Assembly (NCBI GenBank): GCA_045600845.1
Contig: JAZRYR010000061.1
Location: 1-15,903 of the forward strand
Reading direction: 5' to 3'
Source: RGIG5612 sp045600845
GTDB lineage: Bacteria; Bacillota; Clostridia; Lachnospirales; Lachnospiraceae
DNA length: 15,903 nucleotides
The notes below the pieces were generated by a model. It made no database searches. It was not told where the DNA came from and saw nothing but the letters and a program-made list of their open reading frames with translations. Positions 1 through 8,204 of the stretch are shown here, piece after piece (within the stretch, counting starts at the first letter, position 1; every line of letters starts with the position of its first letter). A program made the position numbers and the translations under genes.

Positions 1-141
1 TTACAAGACCTCTTGGATCATTAGATATGTCGAGTTAGGATCTACTCTGCCTCGCTGTTGTAAACTAACATCATTCTACAACAGTCTCGAGTTCTCGAAT
101 CGTCTTATCTGTTTATCTTTTTATCATGCCTCCTTAAAAAA
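1..141. other. Intergenic region downstream of mutS2 with a hairpin; no gene recognised
   Basis: No credible coding region is visible. The clearest structure is an 8-bp perfect inverted repeat, CTGTTGTA at 55-62 and TACAACAG at 77-84, with a 14-nt loop. It can be lengthened by CTCG (51-54) pairing with CGAG (88-91) across a 3-nt bulge. Read on the minus strand it lies downstream of mutS2 but has no following U-run, so it is not a standard intrinsic terminator. On the minus strand an AAGGAGG sits at 131-137, but the ATG one base later opens only a four-codon frame. This could be leader sequence of a gene lying outside the window. Confidence 0.4.
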
Positions 142-2577
142 TTATTTTAATTCTGCGATGGTAACGCCTGCGTCGCCTTCACCATATTCTGCCTGATAAT
201 AATTCTTTACGCGCTTATCTCGTTTCAGATAGTGCCATACGGCATTCCTTAAAGCACCAGTTCCCTTGCCGTGAACAATCCGGACTTTCTCGATATGCGC
301 CATGGAAGCATCATCAATGTATTTACTTAACTCTATCACAGCTTCGTCCACAGTTAAACCTAAAATTTTCAGTTCCGTGGAAACACCGAGAGCCTTTTCA
401 TATTTGATATTTCCAATATTGCTTCCTTCCAGCTTCTTTCCTGGTTTGCTTTTTCCATTGACGAAGGCGTGCTTTCCGATGGCGGTTTTTTCTGCGTTCT
501 CCATGGTCTCCGCCGCCGGACTTAAATCGGACAGTTTTACCTGCATGTTCATGCTGCCGAACTGTACGCCGACCATATTCTTGGAATCCGGTCCGGAAGT
601 TACTACACCATCCATATTCATGGAATTTACATGGACGGCATCGCCGACCTTGATTTCTTCTGCCTTGAAAGGTTTTGCCGTAGTTTGTTTTTCCGGCTTA
701 TAAGACAATTTTTCCAGTGAGTCCTTTGCCTTGCGGCCGACTTCGGTACGGGTCCGTTCCAGCATACTCAGATTGATGGTGCCTTTTCCCGCCTTTCGGA
801 TGTCCTTGATGGCCATGTCCGCATAATCCTTGGCTTGTTGGAGAACTGCATAAGCCTCTTCATTTGCTTCGCGCAGGATAGTTTTTTTCTTTCGTTCAAA
901 TTCTTCTTTTTCCTGTTCTAATTTTTCTGAAAGGGCCATTGCTTTTGCTTTTGCTGCCGTTGCCTCACTACGTTCGAATTCTGCCGTTTTTTTATCAATT
1001 TCAATATTGGCCAGCAAATCTTCGAATGCAACATTTCCTTGATCAATCCGGGTGCGGGCGTCGTCGATGATCCGTTCATCCAGACCCAATTTACCGGAAA
1101 TGGCAAAAGCATTACTTTTGCCTGGAAGACCAATCAGCAGTTTATAAGTCGGGCGTAGGGTTTCCACGTTAAATTCACAGCAGGCATTTTGGACGCCCTC
1201 CGTGGAAATGGCGAAAACTTTCAGCTCACTATAATGGGTGGTGGCCATGACCTTGCTTCCAAAATACAAAAGTCGGGTAAGAATGGACTGGGCCAGGGCG
1301 GCACCCTCGGTTGGATCTGTTCCGGAGCAGAGCTCATCCAGAAGAACTAAACTGTCGGAATCTGCTTGATCTAATATTTCCACGATGTTCTTCATGTGGG
1401 AAGAGAAGGTGGAAAGGCTTTGTTCAATACTTTGTTCATCACCAATATCTGCATAAATTTCATTAAAAATGCAGAGCGTAGAACCGTCAAAAGCAGGAAT
1501 ATGAAGACCGGCTTGCCCCATGAGACATAAGAGCCCTACCGTTTTTAAAGATACCGTCTTACCGCCGGTATTCGGGCCGGTGATAATCAGCATATTAAAA
1601 TCCCTGCCGATATTGACGCTGATCGGAACGGCATTTTTTACTGCCAATAAAGGATGGCGAGCCTGTTTTAAATCAATGATTCCTTTATTATTAAATTCCG
1701 GTGCATTTCCGTGAATGCTTTCGGAATAGCGTGCTTTCGCAAAAATAAAATCCAGTTCCACTAACAGATCGTAATCAATTGCCAGATTTTTGCGGACTGC
1801 TCCGGCCTGATTGGACAAGTGCTCTAATATTACCTGAATCTCTGCCTGTTCTGCCAGGTCCAGTTCTTTTAACTGGTTGTTCAGATTTACAACGGCAGCA
1901 GGTTCGATAAATACGGTGGAACCGGAACCAGACTGATCGTGAATCATGCCGTCCACATGCGAGCGATGCTCATTCTTGACCGGAATACAATATCTGCCGT
2001 TCCGCATCGTAACCAAGCTGTCCTGCAGATAAGGCTTCATCGTGGAGGAGGTCAGAATCCGGTTCAGGGTTCTTTGAATCTGGTCTTTTGCAATATTCAT
2101 ATGGCGACGGATGTCCTTCAGCTTCGGACTGGCGTCATCTGCGATTTCATCGTAGCTGATGATACAGCGCTTGATTTCCTCGTTCAGCATCAGACAGCTG
2201 TCAATTGCCTCATAATAGGAACTGAGAGAATCCAAAGGAGTCTCATCTGTTTCTGGACGAAGAAATTTTCTTACGGATTCTGCTGCATCCAATAAAAGAG
2301 AAATTTCCAGAAGTTCCGTTGTGGAAAGCGGGCTGGAAATTTCCAAACGCTTAATAGAAGGTCGGATATCCGGAAGATTCCCGAAATTCGGACCATGTTT
2401 TTTTCGAAGTCTCGTAACCGCGTCGGTAGTCTGAATCTGTGCAGTCTGAATGTTCTCAAGATCCGTGAGGGGCTTTAAATTTTTACACATGAAAGCACCC
2501 GCATCGCTGGAAGCAAAGCGGGAAAGCTGTTCTAATATTTTATTAAACTCAAGGGTTTTTAATACTTTTTCGTTCAT
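142..2577 (-). CDS. mutS2: Endonuclease MutS2 / Smr-domain ribosome rescue ATPase
   Basis: This encodes an 811-residue MutS2 protein, close to the usual length of about 780-790. The N-terminal third is the MutS-like core and lever. Walker A GPNTGGKT lies at about residues 333-340 and the Walker B/signature segment LVLLDELCSGTDPTEG at about 407-422. A charged coiled coil (about 515-590) follows, and the C-terminal Smr domain (about 735-811) carries HGKGTGALR. MutS2 was first described as an anti-recombination nuclease; in Bacillus subtilis it also senses and splits collided ribosomes. It is the last gene of a minus-strand run, starting 16 nt after the yhaM stop. No clear Shine-Dalgarno precedes its ATG, so translational coupling to yhaM is likely. 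All key motifs look intact. Confidence 0.96.
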   Translation of the reverse strand: MNEKVLKTLEFNKILEQLSRFASSDAGAFMCKNLKPLTDLENIQTAQIQTTDAVTRLRKKHGPNFGNLPDIRPSIKRLEISSPLSTTELLEISLLLDAAESVRKFLRPETDETPLDSLSSYYEAIDSCLMLNEEIKRCIISYDEIADDASPKLKDIRRHMNIAKDQIQRTLNRILTSSTMKPYLQDSLVTMRNGRYCIPVKNEHRSHVDGMIHDQSGSGSTVFIEPAAVVNLNNQLKELDLAEQAEIQVILEHLSNQAGAVRKNLAIDYDLLVELDFIFAKARYSESIHGNAPEFNNKGIIDLKQARHPLLAVKNAVPISVNIGRDFNMLIITGPNTGGKTVSLKTVGLLCLMGQAGLHIPAFDGSTLCIFNEIYADIGDEQSIEQSLSTFSSHMKNIVEILDQADSDSLVLLDELCSGTDPTEGAALAQSILTRLLYFGSKVMATTHYSELKVFAISTEGVQNACCEFNVETLRPTYKLLIGLPGKSNAFAISGKLGLDERIIDDARTRIDQGNVAFEDLLANIEIDKKTAEFERSEATAAKAKAMALSEKLEQEKEEFERKKKTILREANEEAYAVLQQAKDYADMAIKDIRKAGKGTINLSMLERTRTEVGRKAKDSLEKLSYKPEKQTTAKPFKAEEIKVGDAVHVNSMNMDGVVTSGPDSKNMVGVQFGSMNMQVKLSDLSPAAETMENAEKTAIGKHAFVNGKSKPGKKLEGSNIGNIKYEKALGVSTELKILGLTVDEAVIELSKYIDDASMAHIEKVRIVHGKGTGALRNAVWHYLKRDKRVKNYYQAEYGEGDAGVTIAELK

Positions 2578-2593
2578 TTATCAAAAGTCGTGT

Positions 2594-3544
2594 TTATGCA
2601 GTCGGACGGATATTGCCATCAAAAGTTCTCTGGTATCCCAGCCATGGATTGGAAGGATCGGTATTTGTCGAATTTTCTAACAGTTCTGTAAATGCCTGAA
2701 TCTTCGCATCGGTGTTGTCTGCAAAATTTAAGGCAACTGCTTCGATAATGGCAGGCTTCTTTGGCGAGCCAAACTCCAATTCTCCGTGATGGGCAATAAT
2801 GCAATGCTTCAGCTCCGTTGCTTTTAATGCAGGGAAACCTTTAATATTCCGGATTTTTTCATCTACCATTTCTACACCCATCACGATGTGGCCTAAGAAT
2901 TGACCTTCATCGGTATAGTCATTCATCGGAAAACCGGAAAGCTCTCTTACCTTGCCGATATCATGGCAGAGGGCGGCGGTAATCAAAAGGTCACGGTTCA
3001 GTTTCGGATAATTTTTGCAGTAGAAATCACATAAATTGCAGACTGCCAGGGTGTGCTGCATCAGACCACCCACAAAACCATGATGGATGGACTTGGCTGC
3101 TGAATGAGATTTGAAGGCAGCAATAAAGGATGCATCTTCTACAAAAAAGCTTTCCAGCAAAAGACGAAAATAAGGAGATTGAACGGAATTTACATAAGCG
3201 AGGATTTCTTTATACATCATGGAAGGATCTTTTTCGCTGACCGGAAGATAATCTGCCGGATCATAGCTGCCCTCGTCAGCGCGAAAGGCACGGTCTATGG
3301 ATAACTGGAGCGCTCCGTTGAATGTGGAAACACGTCCATGAACTTCCACATAATCATTTACGTCGAAGTCGCCGATTCCCATGGAATTCGGCTCCCAGAT
3401 CTTGCAGTTCAAAGAGCCGGTTTTGTCCGCCATGGTCAGATTCTCATATTCTTTTCCATTTTTCGTAATGGCCGAATTTTTCTGTTTGCAGAGATATATT
3501 CCTACAATATTATCGCCTTCATGAAACTCGTTGATGTACTTCAT
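2594..3544 (-). CDS. yhaM: YhaM-type 3'-5' exoribonuclease (OB-fold plus HD domain)
   Basis: This is a 316-residue protein, the usual YhaM/CBF1 length. Residues 1 to about 90 form an OB-fold nucleic-acid-binding domain (GDNIVGIYLCKQK, MADKTGSLNCKIW). From about 150 to 300 comes an HD-family metal-dependent phosphohydrolase domain, with an upstream His-rich segment HHGFVGGLMQHT, the defining CHDIGK at about 192-197, and later His motifs in the AHHGELEFGSP segment. YhaM proteins are 3'-to-5' exonucleases acting on RNA, and on DNA in vitro, that trim transcript ends. The ATG follows AAAGGGAGC at good spacing on the minus strand. It lies 23 nt after the hydrolase gene and 16 nt before mutS2, consistent with one transcript. 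Confidence 0.9.
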   Translation of the reverse strand: MKYINEFHEGDNIVGIYLCKQKNSAITKNGKEYENLTMADKTGSLNCKIWEPNSMGIGDFDVNDYVEVHGRVSTFNGALQLSIDRAFRADEGSYDPADYLPVSEKDPSMMYKEILAYVNSVQSPYFRLLLESFFVEDASFIAAFKSHSAAKSIHHGFVGGLMQHTLAVCNLCDFYCKNYPKLNRDLLITAALCHDIGKVRELSGFPMNDYTDEGQFLGHIVMGVEMVDEKIRNIKGFPALKATELKHCIIAHHGELEFGSPKKPAIIEAVALNFADNTDAKIQAFTELLENSTNTDPSNPWLGYQRTFDGNIRPTA

Positions 3545-3567
3545 ATTTGCTCCCTTTCATCGGAAAA

Positions 3568-4560
3568 TTATTTATTGGTAAAGTTGAGTATGGCCTTGTC
3601 ATATTCCTCCATATTTGCAAATCGCAAGTGGGAGTGATTGCCTTTCGTAAACCAGACAATTTCCTTTCGTTCCGAGCCACATTTCTCATACAACATTTTA
3701 GTGCATTCTGCTTTTGAATAAAAGTCATTTTTGCCGGCAATAAACAATACCGGCACATGGATCCGGTCAATTTGGTCGATAGGACAGATGGTATCCACAT
3801 CCGTTCCGGTGTGTTTTTTCACCAGGGCCATGACCATATTTACAATCGGGAAGGTCGGATGATGATCATAGATCATGTGTTGCCTGAAGTTTTCCTTAAA
3901 GCTGATATACATGCCTTCCGAAATCAGTCCCTTAAAGTAATCCGGACAGTCGGATTCGTTTAAAGAGAGAATTGCGGTGTTGGCACCCATGCAGATGCCC
4001 ATGATCCAGATCTCTTCATTCCCAAACGAATCATGAAGCAGTTTCCCCCATTGAATAACGTCCCTGTGTTCGCCAACTCCCACAGAATCATATTTTCCAT
4101 CTGACATGCCATGGGCACGGATATCGATGACCAATACATTAAAACCGGCCTTTTCAAAAGGCTCAGAAAAGAAATAAGAATACATGAGGGATTCACATCT
4201 TCCCGGTATGATGATAACGACCCGACGATATCCCAAATCAAAATATTGACCATATAAATGGAGCCCGTCATTTTCTATGTGAACATCCTTCACAGATCCG
4301 GTTTCCTTCATTTTGCCGGCTTTCGTATCCTCAATGTTCACTCCGTGTTTTTCTGCCCAGGAAAGGCCATAGTTCCACATGGCCAGCTGTTCCTCATTGG
4401 TCTCTTCGGAGCAGGCTCTTGCCCACACATCCTGGGATGTGCGGACTAAAGTACCCTGGAAAACTCTCCAGGAAACATAGCTCATGAAAAGAATCCAGAA
4501 GAGGCCTCCGGCAACAAGGAGTGCACCTATAATAATCAGCAGGATTTCTAATGTGGTCAT
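3568..4560 (-). CDS. Membrane-anchored alpha/beta hydrolase with Cys nucleophile elbow
   Basis: From the chosen ATG this is 330 residues. Residues 4-27 (LEILLIIIGALLVAGGLFWI) form one hydrophobic anchor, and the rest is a serine-aminopeptidase-like alpha/beta hydrolase domain. Visible elements are the oxyanion strand VVIIIPGRCES, VIDIRAHGMSDG, the nucleophile elbow MGICMGAN with Cys190, the acid region FIAGKNDFYS and the base region GNHSHLR near the C-terminus. The usual elbow in this family is GxSxG; here Ser is replaced by Cys, as in dienelactone hydrolases. The frame stays open upstream to a GTG at 4638, but that start has no ribosome site and would put 26 residues before the anchor. The ATG at 4560 is preferred although its own site is weak. 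Substrate unknown. Confidence 0.8.
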   Translation of the reverse strand: MTTLEILLIIIGALLVAGGLFWILFMSYVSWRVFQGTLVRTSQDVWARACSEETNEEQLAMWNYGLSWAEKHGVNIEDTKAGKMKETGSVKDVHIENDGLHLYGQYFDLGYRRVVIIIPGRCESLMYSYFFSEPFEKAGFNVLVIDIRAHGMSDGKYDSVGVGEHRDVIQWGKLLHDSFGNEEIWIMGICMGANTAILSLNESDCPDYFKGLISEGMYISFKENFRQHMIYDHHPTFPIVNMVMALVKKHTGTDVDTICPIDQIDRIHVPVLFIAGKNDFYSKAECTKMLYEKCGSERKEIVWFTKGNHSHLRFANMEEYDKAILNFTNK

Positions 4561-4582
4561 GGCTAGAGTATACTGTAAATCC

Positions 4583-4611
4583 TTGTAACTTACTACCGAA
4601 AAGAGTAAAAT
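4583..4611 (+). promoter_or_regulatory. Sigma-A-type promoter for the fak operon
   Basis: TTGTAA at 4583-4588, a 17-nt spacer and TAAAAT at 4606-4611 give a near-consensus vegetative promoter. The predicted start is near 4618, about 45 nt ahead of the first degV gene, which has a strong AAGGAG site about 8 nt before its ATG. The region is shared with the divergent hydrolase gene. No clear FapR-like or FabT-like operator palindrome was recognised. Confidence 0.65.
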
Positions 4612-4662
4612 ATTTACATAATACGGAGAATTATACACATCAGATTTGGAAAGGAGACGGAT

Positions 4663-5598
4663 ATGTCAGACTTCGTAATCATCCCAGATGCCGCTAGCTC
4701 AATGTCTCAAAAATTAAGGGACCGCTTTCATGTTCCGGATTATATTAAGACCAGAATCACCTTCCCGGACGGCTCTGCCCATGATACCACTTTGGACTGG
4801 GAAGAAATATCCGCCGACGATTATTATATGTCCATGAGGGAACACAAAGTAATCTATAAAACTGGTGTAGGAAGCATAGAAGCAGCCGCAGAAGTTTTTG
4901 AACGGTATCTGAAAATCGGTATGGATGTACTGAGTCTGACCCTTTCTACGGGAATCAGCGGAACCTACGGCATACTTACGAAAGCGGCCGAAAGTCTGAA
5001 AGAAAAATACCCGGACCGGAAAATCATAATAATTGATTCTTTACGGTATGGTTTTGCCATTACCCAGATGATCATGAAAGCCGATGAAATGAGAGAAGAA
5101 GGAAAAACCATTGAGGAAGTTGCAGAATGGATGGAAGCGAACAAAAACTGCTATCATCAGATGGGCGTCATGGACGATTTATTTTTTCTGGCCAGAACCG
5201 GCCGCGTGACCAATTTCAAGGCATTCTTCGGTACTTTAGTTGGAGTGAATGCCATGGGCGATTTCTCCAGACAGGGAATCAGCGAAGTACTGGCAAAAGT
5301 AAAAGGAAAGAAGAAGGCACTGGATGCCACCATAGAATATTTAAAGAGAACGGTCATAGATCCGGAAAACCAGATTATGATTATTGGTCACACCATGAAA
5401 GCGGATGTGGCTGAAATTCTGGCGGAGATGGTTAAAAATGCCGTTCATCCAAAGGAAGTCATAATCGACCGGGTGGACATGAGCTGTGGTGCCAGTATTG
5501 GACCGGGAATGGCGGTTGTTTTCTACTATGGAAAAGAAGCCAGCGAAGGGCTGGAGGAAGAACGAAAGCTTATTGAAGAAATTACGTCGGGAAAATAA
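4663..5598 (+). CDS. DegV/FakB-family fatty-acid-binding protein (first copy)
   Basis: This 311-residue protein is of DegV family length (about 280-300). The N-terminal IIPDAASSMS and the central LSLTLSTGISGTYG match the two lobes that clamp a fatty acid. The TSQP-like loop that usually contacts the ligand head group is changed to YKTGVGSIEA. IDSLRYGFAITQ and FLARTGRVTNFKAFFG follow the family pattern, and the end IGPGMAVVFYYG is typical. FakB proteins bind a free fatty acid and present it to FakA for phosphorylation. It is the first gene after the promoter, with an AAGGAG ribosome site, and is 20 nt from a second degV. The divergent loop suggests a different fatty acid preference from its neighbour; that is inference. 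Confidence 0.85.
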   Translation: MSDFVIIPDAASSMSQKLRDRFHVPDYIKTRITFPDGSAHDTTLDWEEISADDYYMSMREHKVIYKTGVGSIEAAAEVFERYLKIGMDVLSLTLSTGISGTYGILTKAAESLKEKYPDRKIIIIDSLRYGFAITQMIMKADEMREEGKTIEEVAEWMEANKNCYHQMGVMDDLFFLARTGRVTNFKAFFGTLVGVNAMGDFSRQGISEVLAKVKGKKKALDATIEYLKRTVIDPENQIMIIGHTMKADVAEILAEMVKNAVHPKEVIIDRVDMSCGASIGPGMAVVFYYGKEASEGLEEERKLIEEITSGK

Positions 5599-5618
5599 AG
5601 TGCAGTGAGGAGAGTGTC

Positions 5619-6509
5619 ATGAGGGAATATGTAATATTTGGAGATTCCACCTGCGACCTGAAGAAAGAATTACGAGAACAATATGAAATAGAATATGTTC
5701 CTATGAATTTTGTGCTGGAAGGAAAAGAGTATCCGGCTAGTCTGGATTGGGAAGCCATGACTGCCCATGAATTCTATGAGGCCATGCGGGCCGGAAAACG
5801 GATTACCACCACCCAGGTTCCTGCGGAAATCTATCATACCCGTTTTTCCCAATGCCTGAAAAAGGGGAAGGATGTTTTATATGTGGCCTGTTCTTCTGCA
5901 CTTTCCGGCTCTATTAATACCGCAATTGTTGTAGCAAAGGAATTAATGAAAGAAAATCCGGAGGCAAAAATTATTTGCGTGGATGCCTTAAACAGTTCTT
6001 TTGGCCAGGGAATTCAGCTTATGTGGGCCAGCAAAATGAGAAAAGAGGGAAAATCCATAGAAGAGGTGGAAAAATTCCTACAGAAGAACCGAAACTGTAT
6101 TAATCAATGCGGAACTGTAGGGAAATTAGATTACTTAAAGCGTGCCGGGAGAGTTACTGCCAGCAGTGCTTTTTTTGGAAATCTGATCGGTATTAAACCG
6201 ATTGTCATTTCCGATGCAAAGGGACAGAATTTTGCGATAAAAAAGGCGAAAGGATTTCAGAATGCATTGAAGGAAATCGCTCTTCATCAAAAAGAAATGG
6301 GCATAAATCTGGGCAATCAGACTATATACATATCTCATGCAGATGATGAAGCAGCGGCGAAGGCATTAGGCGAACAGATTATGGCGGAAACCGGATGCAA
6401 AGACATATTTTTTGATTATATCGGACCAATTGTAGGGGCTTCCGTTGGACCGGGAACGATTATTTCTTATGTCGTCGGAAAAGAAGAGACAACAATCGGA
6501 GAAGCATAA
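5619..6509 (+). CDS. DegV/FakB-family fatty-acid-binding protein (second copy)
   Basis: This is a 296-residue DegV-family protein, paralogous to the preceding gene. N-terminal FGDSTCDLKKEL, ligand loop TTTQVPAEIY (near the canonical TSQP), LYVACSSALSGSIN and LKRAGRVTASSAFFGN are visible, with the typical C-terminal GASVGPGTIISYVVG. In Firmicutes with several FakB proteins, each tends to prefer saturated, mono- or polyunsaturated fatty acids; which is which cannot be read here. A GAGGAG ribosome site precedes the ATG, 20 nt after the first copy. Its stop is only 4 nt from the proposed start of the fakA-like gene, a strong sign that binding protein and kinase are co-expressed. Confidence 0.87.
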   Translation: MREYVIFGDSTCDLKKELREQYEIEYVPMNFVLEGKEYPASLDWEAMTAHEFYEAMRAGKRITTTQVPAEIYHTRFSQCLKKGKDVLYVACSSALSGSINTAIVVAKELMKENPEAKIICVDALNSSFGQGIQLMWASKMRKEGKSIEEVEKFLQKNRNCINQCGTVGKLDYLKRAGRVTASSAFFGNLIGIKPIVISDAKGQNFAIKKAKGFQNALKEIALHQKEMGINLGNQTIYISHADDEAAAKALGEQIMAETGCKDIFFDYIGPIVGASVGPGTIISYVVGKEETTIGEA

Positions 6510-6513
6510 AACA

Positions 6514-8166
6514 ATGATAATCACACATGTGGACGGCGAAGGCCTGAAAGAAGCGATTCTTGCAGGAATGACCTATCTAAAAATAAAGAAAGATGAAGTG
6601 GATTCTCTGAATGTTTTTCCAGTGCCGGATGGTGATACGGGAACGAACATGATGATGACTTTAGAAGGTGGCGCAAGCTCTGTGGCCGGCACTTTTTATG
6701 AGAGCGCGGGGGAAATGATGAAAACCTTTTCCAGAGGCGTCCTTTTAGGAGCTCGGGGGAATTCCGGTGTTATTCTTTCCCAATTCATTAAGGGCTTTTC
6801 CATAGGCATAGAAGGAAAGAAAACCCTGAAGACGGAAGACTTCCAGATGGCCTTTGGTAAAGGCGTACAGAAAGCTTATGAGGCGGTAATGAAACCGACG
6901 GAGGGTACGATACTGACGGTCATGAGAGAAGGCTTTGAAGCTTTGCAGAAAAATTGTCCACGGACTTTTGAGGAAGTCCTTTCTTTCCTTTTAAACGCGA
7001 TGAAAAAATCTCTTGCGAATACGCCGGAGTTGTTACCATTGTTAAGAGAAGCGGGTGTTGTTGATTCTGGAGGAGCGGGCTTTGTCCATATTTTTGAAGG
7101 AATTGAGAAGTTTATGAAGGGAGAAACTGCCGATACGCCGGAAGTGTTTATGGATGAGTTAAAGAAACAAACGCAAATCCCGGCATTGGCTTTTAACGCA
7201 GATAGCGAGCTGGAATTGGGCTATTGCACGGAATTTATTCTTCAGCTTCAGAACGTGAAAGTCAACATTCTGGAATTTGAGGTTTCCACAATCACAAATT
7301 ATCTGGAGCAGGTGGGAAATTCCATCGTTACAGTAAAAGATGAGGATCTGGTAAAGGTACATGTTCATACATTCCGACCAGGCGATGTGTTAAATTTCTG
7401 TCAGCAGTTCGGTGAATTTATTACAACGAAAATTGAAAATATGTCTGTGCAACACAATGAGACCTTGATTGTGAAGGCTGCGGAAAAGCCGGAAAAGATT
7501 GTAAAGGATACGGTAATTGTAGCCTGTGTGAATGGGGAGGGGCTGGAACAGTATTTTAAAGAAATCGGTGTCGATTGGATTGTAAAAGGTGGGCAGACCG
7601 ATAATCCATCCACGGAAGATTTTATTTCGGCCTTCGAGAATATAAAGGCAAAGACCATCATCGTTCTTCCCTGCAATTCCAATATTTTCATGGCGGCGGA
7701 ACAGGCTTCGGAAATATATAAGGATGCAGAAGTTGTTGTAATAAAAGCGATGAGTGTTGCAGAAGGGTATTCCGCACTCTCCATGATCGATTCCAGCCAG
7801 AGCGCCGAACGTATTATTAAGGATATGGAAGATGCCATCAAAGACACCACCACGGGGCTGATTACTACCGCCGTAAGAGATGTGAACTATCCGGGGCTTT
7901 GCGTGAAGAAAGGTCATTATATCGGTTTGGATAAAGAGCATGTATTAAGTGATGACATAGACCGGATTATAGCAATCCGGAAAATGCTGGAAAATATAGA
8001 GGGGATAAAAGAAAAGTTTGTTGCCGTCATTTTTTATGGAAAAAATGTGCCGGAAGATGAACTGAAAAAAATAGAGGATTTATTGTGCAGTGAGTTTGGC
8101 TGGATGGAGTATGGATTTATATATGGTGGCCAGGAAATCTACGATTATATTTTTGCAATTGATTAA
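6514..8166 (+). CDS. fakA: FakA-type fatty acid kinase (DAK2 domain protein)
   Basis: From the ATG at 6514 this gives 550 residues, a usual FakA/YloV length. The frame is open to 6445, but that start lies inside degV and has no ribosome site, whereas GGAGA lies about 11 nt before 6514. The N-terminal DAK2 kinase domain carries NVFPVPDGDTGTNM with the Mg/ATP-binding Asp residues at about 39-41, GARGNSGVILSQF at about 79-91 and DSGGAGFVHIFEG. The middle and C-terminal parts match the FakA linker and DegV-like domain (ELGYCTEFIL, GGQTDNPSTEDF, LPCNSNIFMAA). FakA phosphorylates FakB-bound fatty acids to acyl-phosphates at the membrane. Position after two fakB genes and before a plsX-like gene strongly supports this role. 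Confidence 0.92.
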   Translation: MIITHVDGEGLKEAILAGMTYLKIKKDEVDSLNVFPVPDGDTGTNMMMTLEGGASSVAGTFYESAGEMMKTFSRGVLLGARGNSGVILSQFIKGFSIGIEGKKTLKTEDFQMAFGKGVQKAYEAVMKPTEGTILTVMREGFEALQKNCPRTFEEVLSFLLNAMKKSLANTPELLPLLREAGVVDSGGAGFVHIFEGIEKFMKGETADTPEVFMDELKKQTQIPALAFNADSELELGYCTEFILQLQNVKVNILEFEVSTITNYLEQVGNSIVTVKDEDLVKVHVHTFRPGDVLNFCQQFGEFITTKIENMSVQHNETLIVKAAEKPEKIVKDTVIVACVNGEGLEQYFKEIGVDWIVKGGQTDNPSTEDFISAFENIKAKTIIVLPCNSNIFMAAEQASEIYKDAEVVVIKAMSVAEGYSALSMIDSSQSAERIIKDMEDAIKDTTTGLITTAVRDVNYPGLCVKKGHYIGLDKEHVLSDDIDRIIAIRKMLENIEGIKEKFVAVIFYGKNVPEDELKKIEDLLCSEFGWMEYGFIYGGQEIYDYIFAID

Positions 8167-8204
8167 GTGGAAAGCCATTGTTTATTTGGAGCAATTGATT
8201 CAAC

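Noticed and set aside
7390..7941. 183-codon open frame on the minus strand
   Set aside because: It is antisense to the intact fakA gene, with no ribosome site or recognisable domain.
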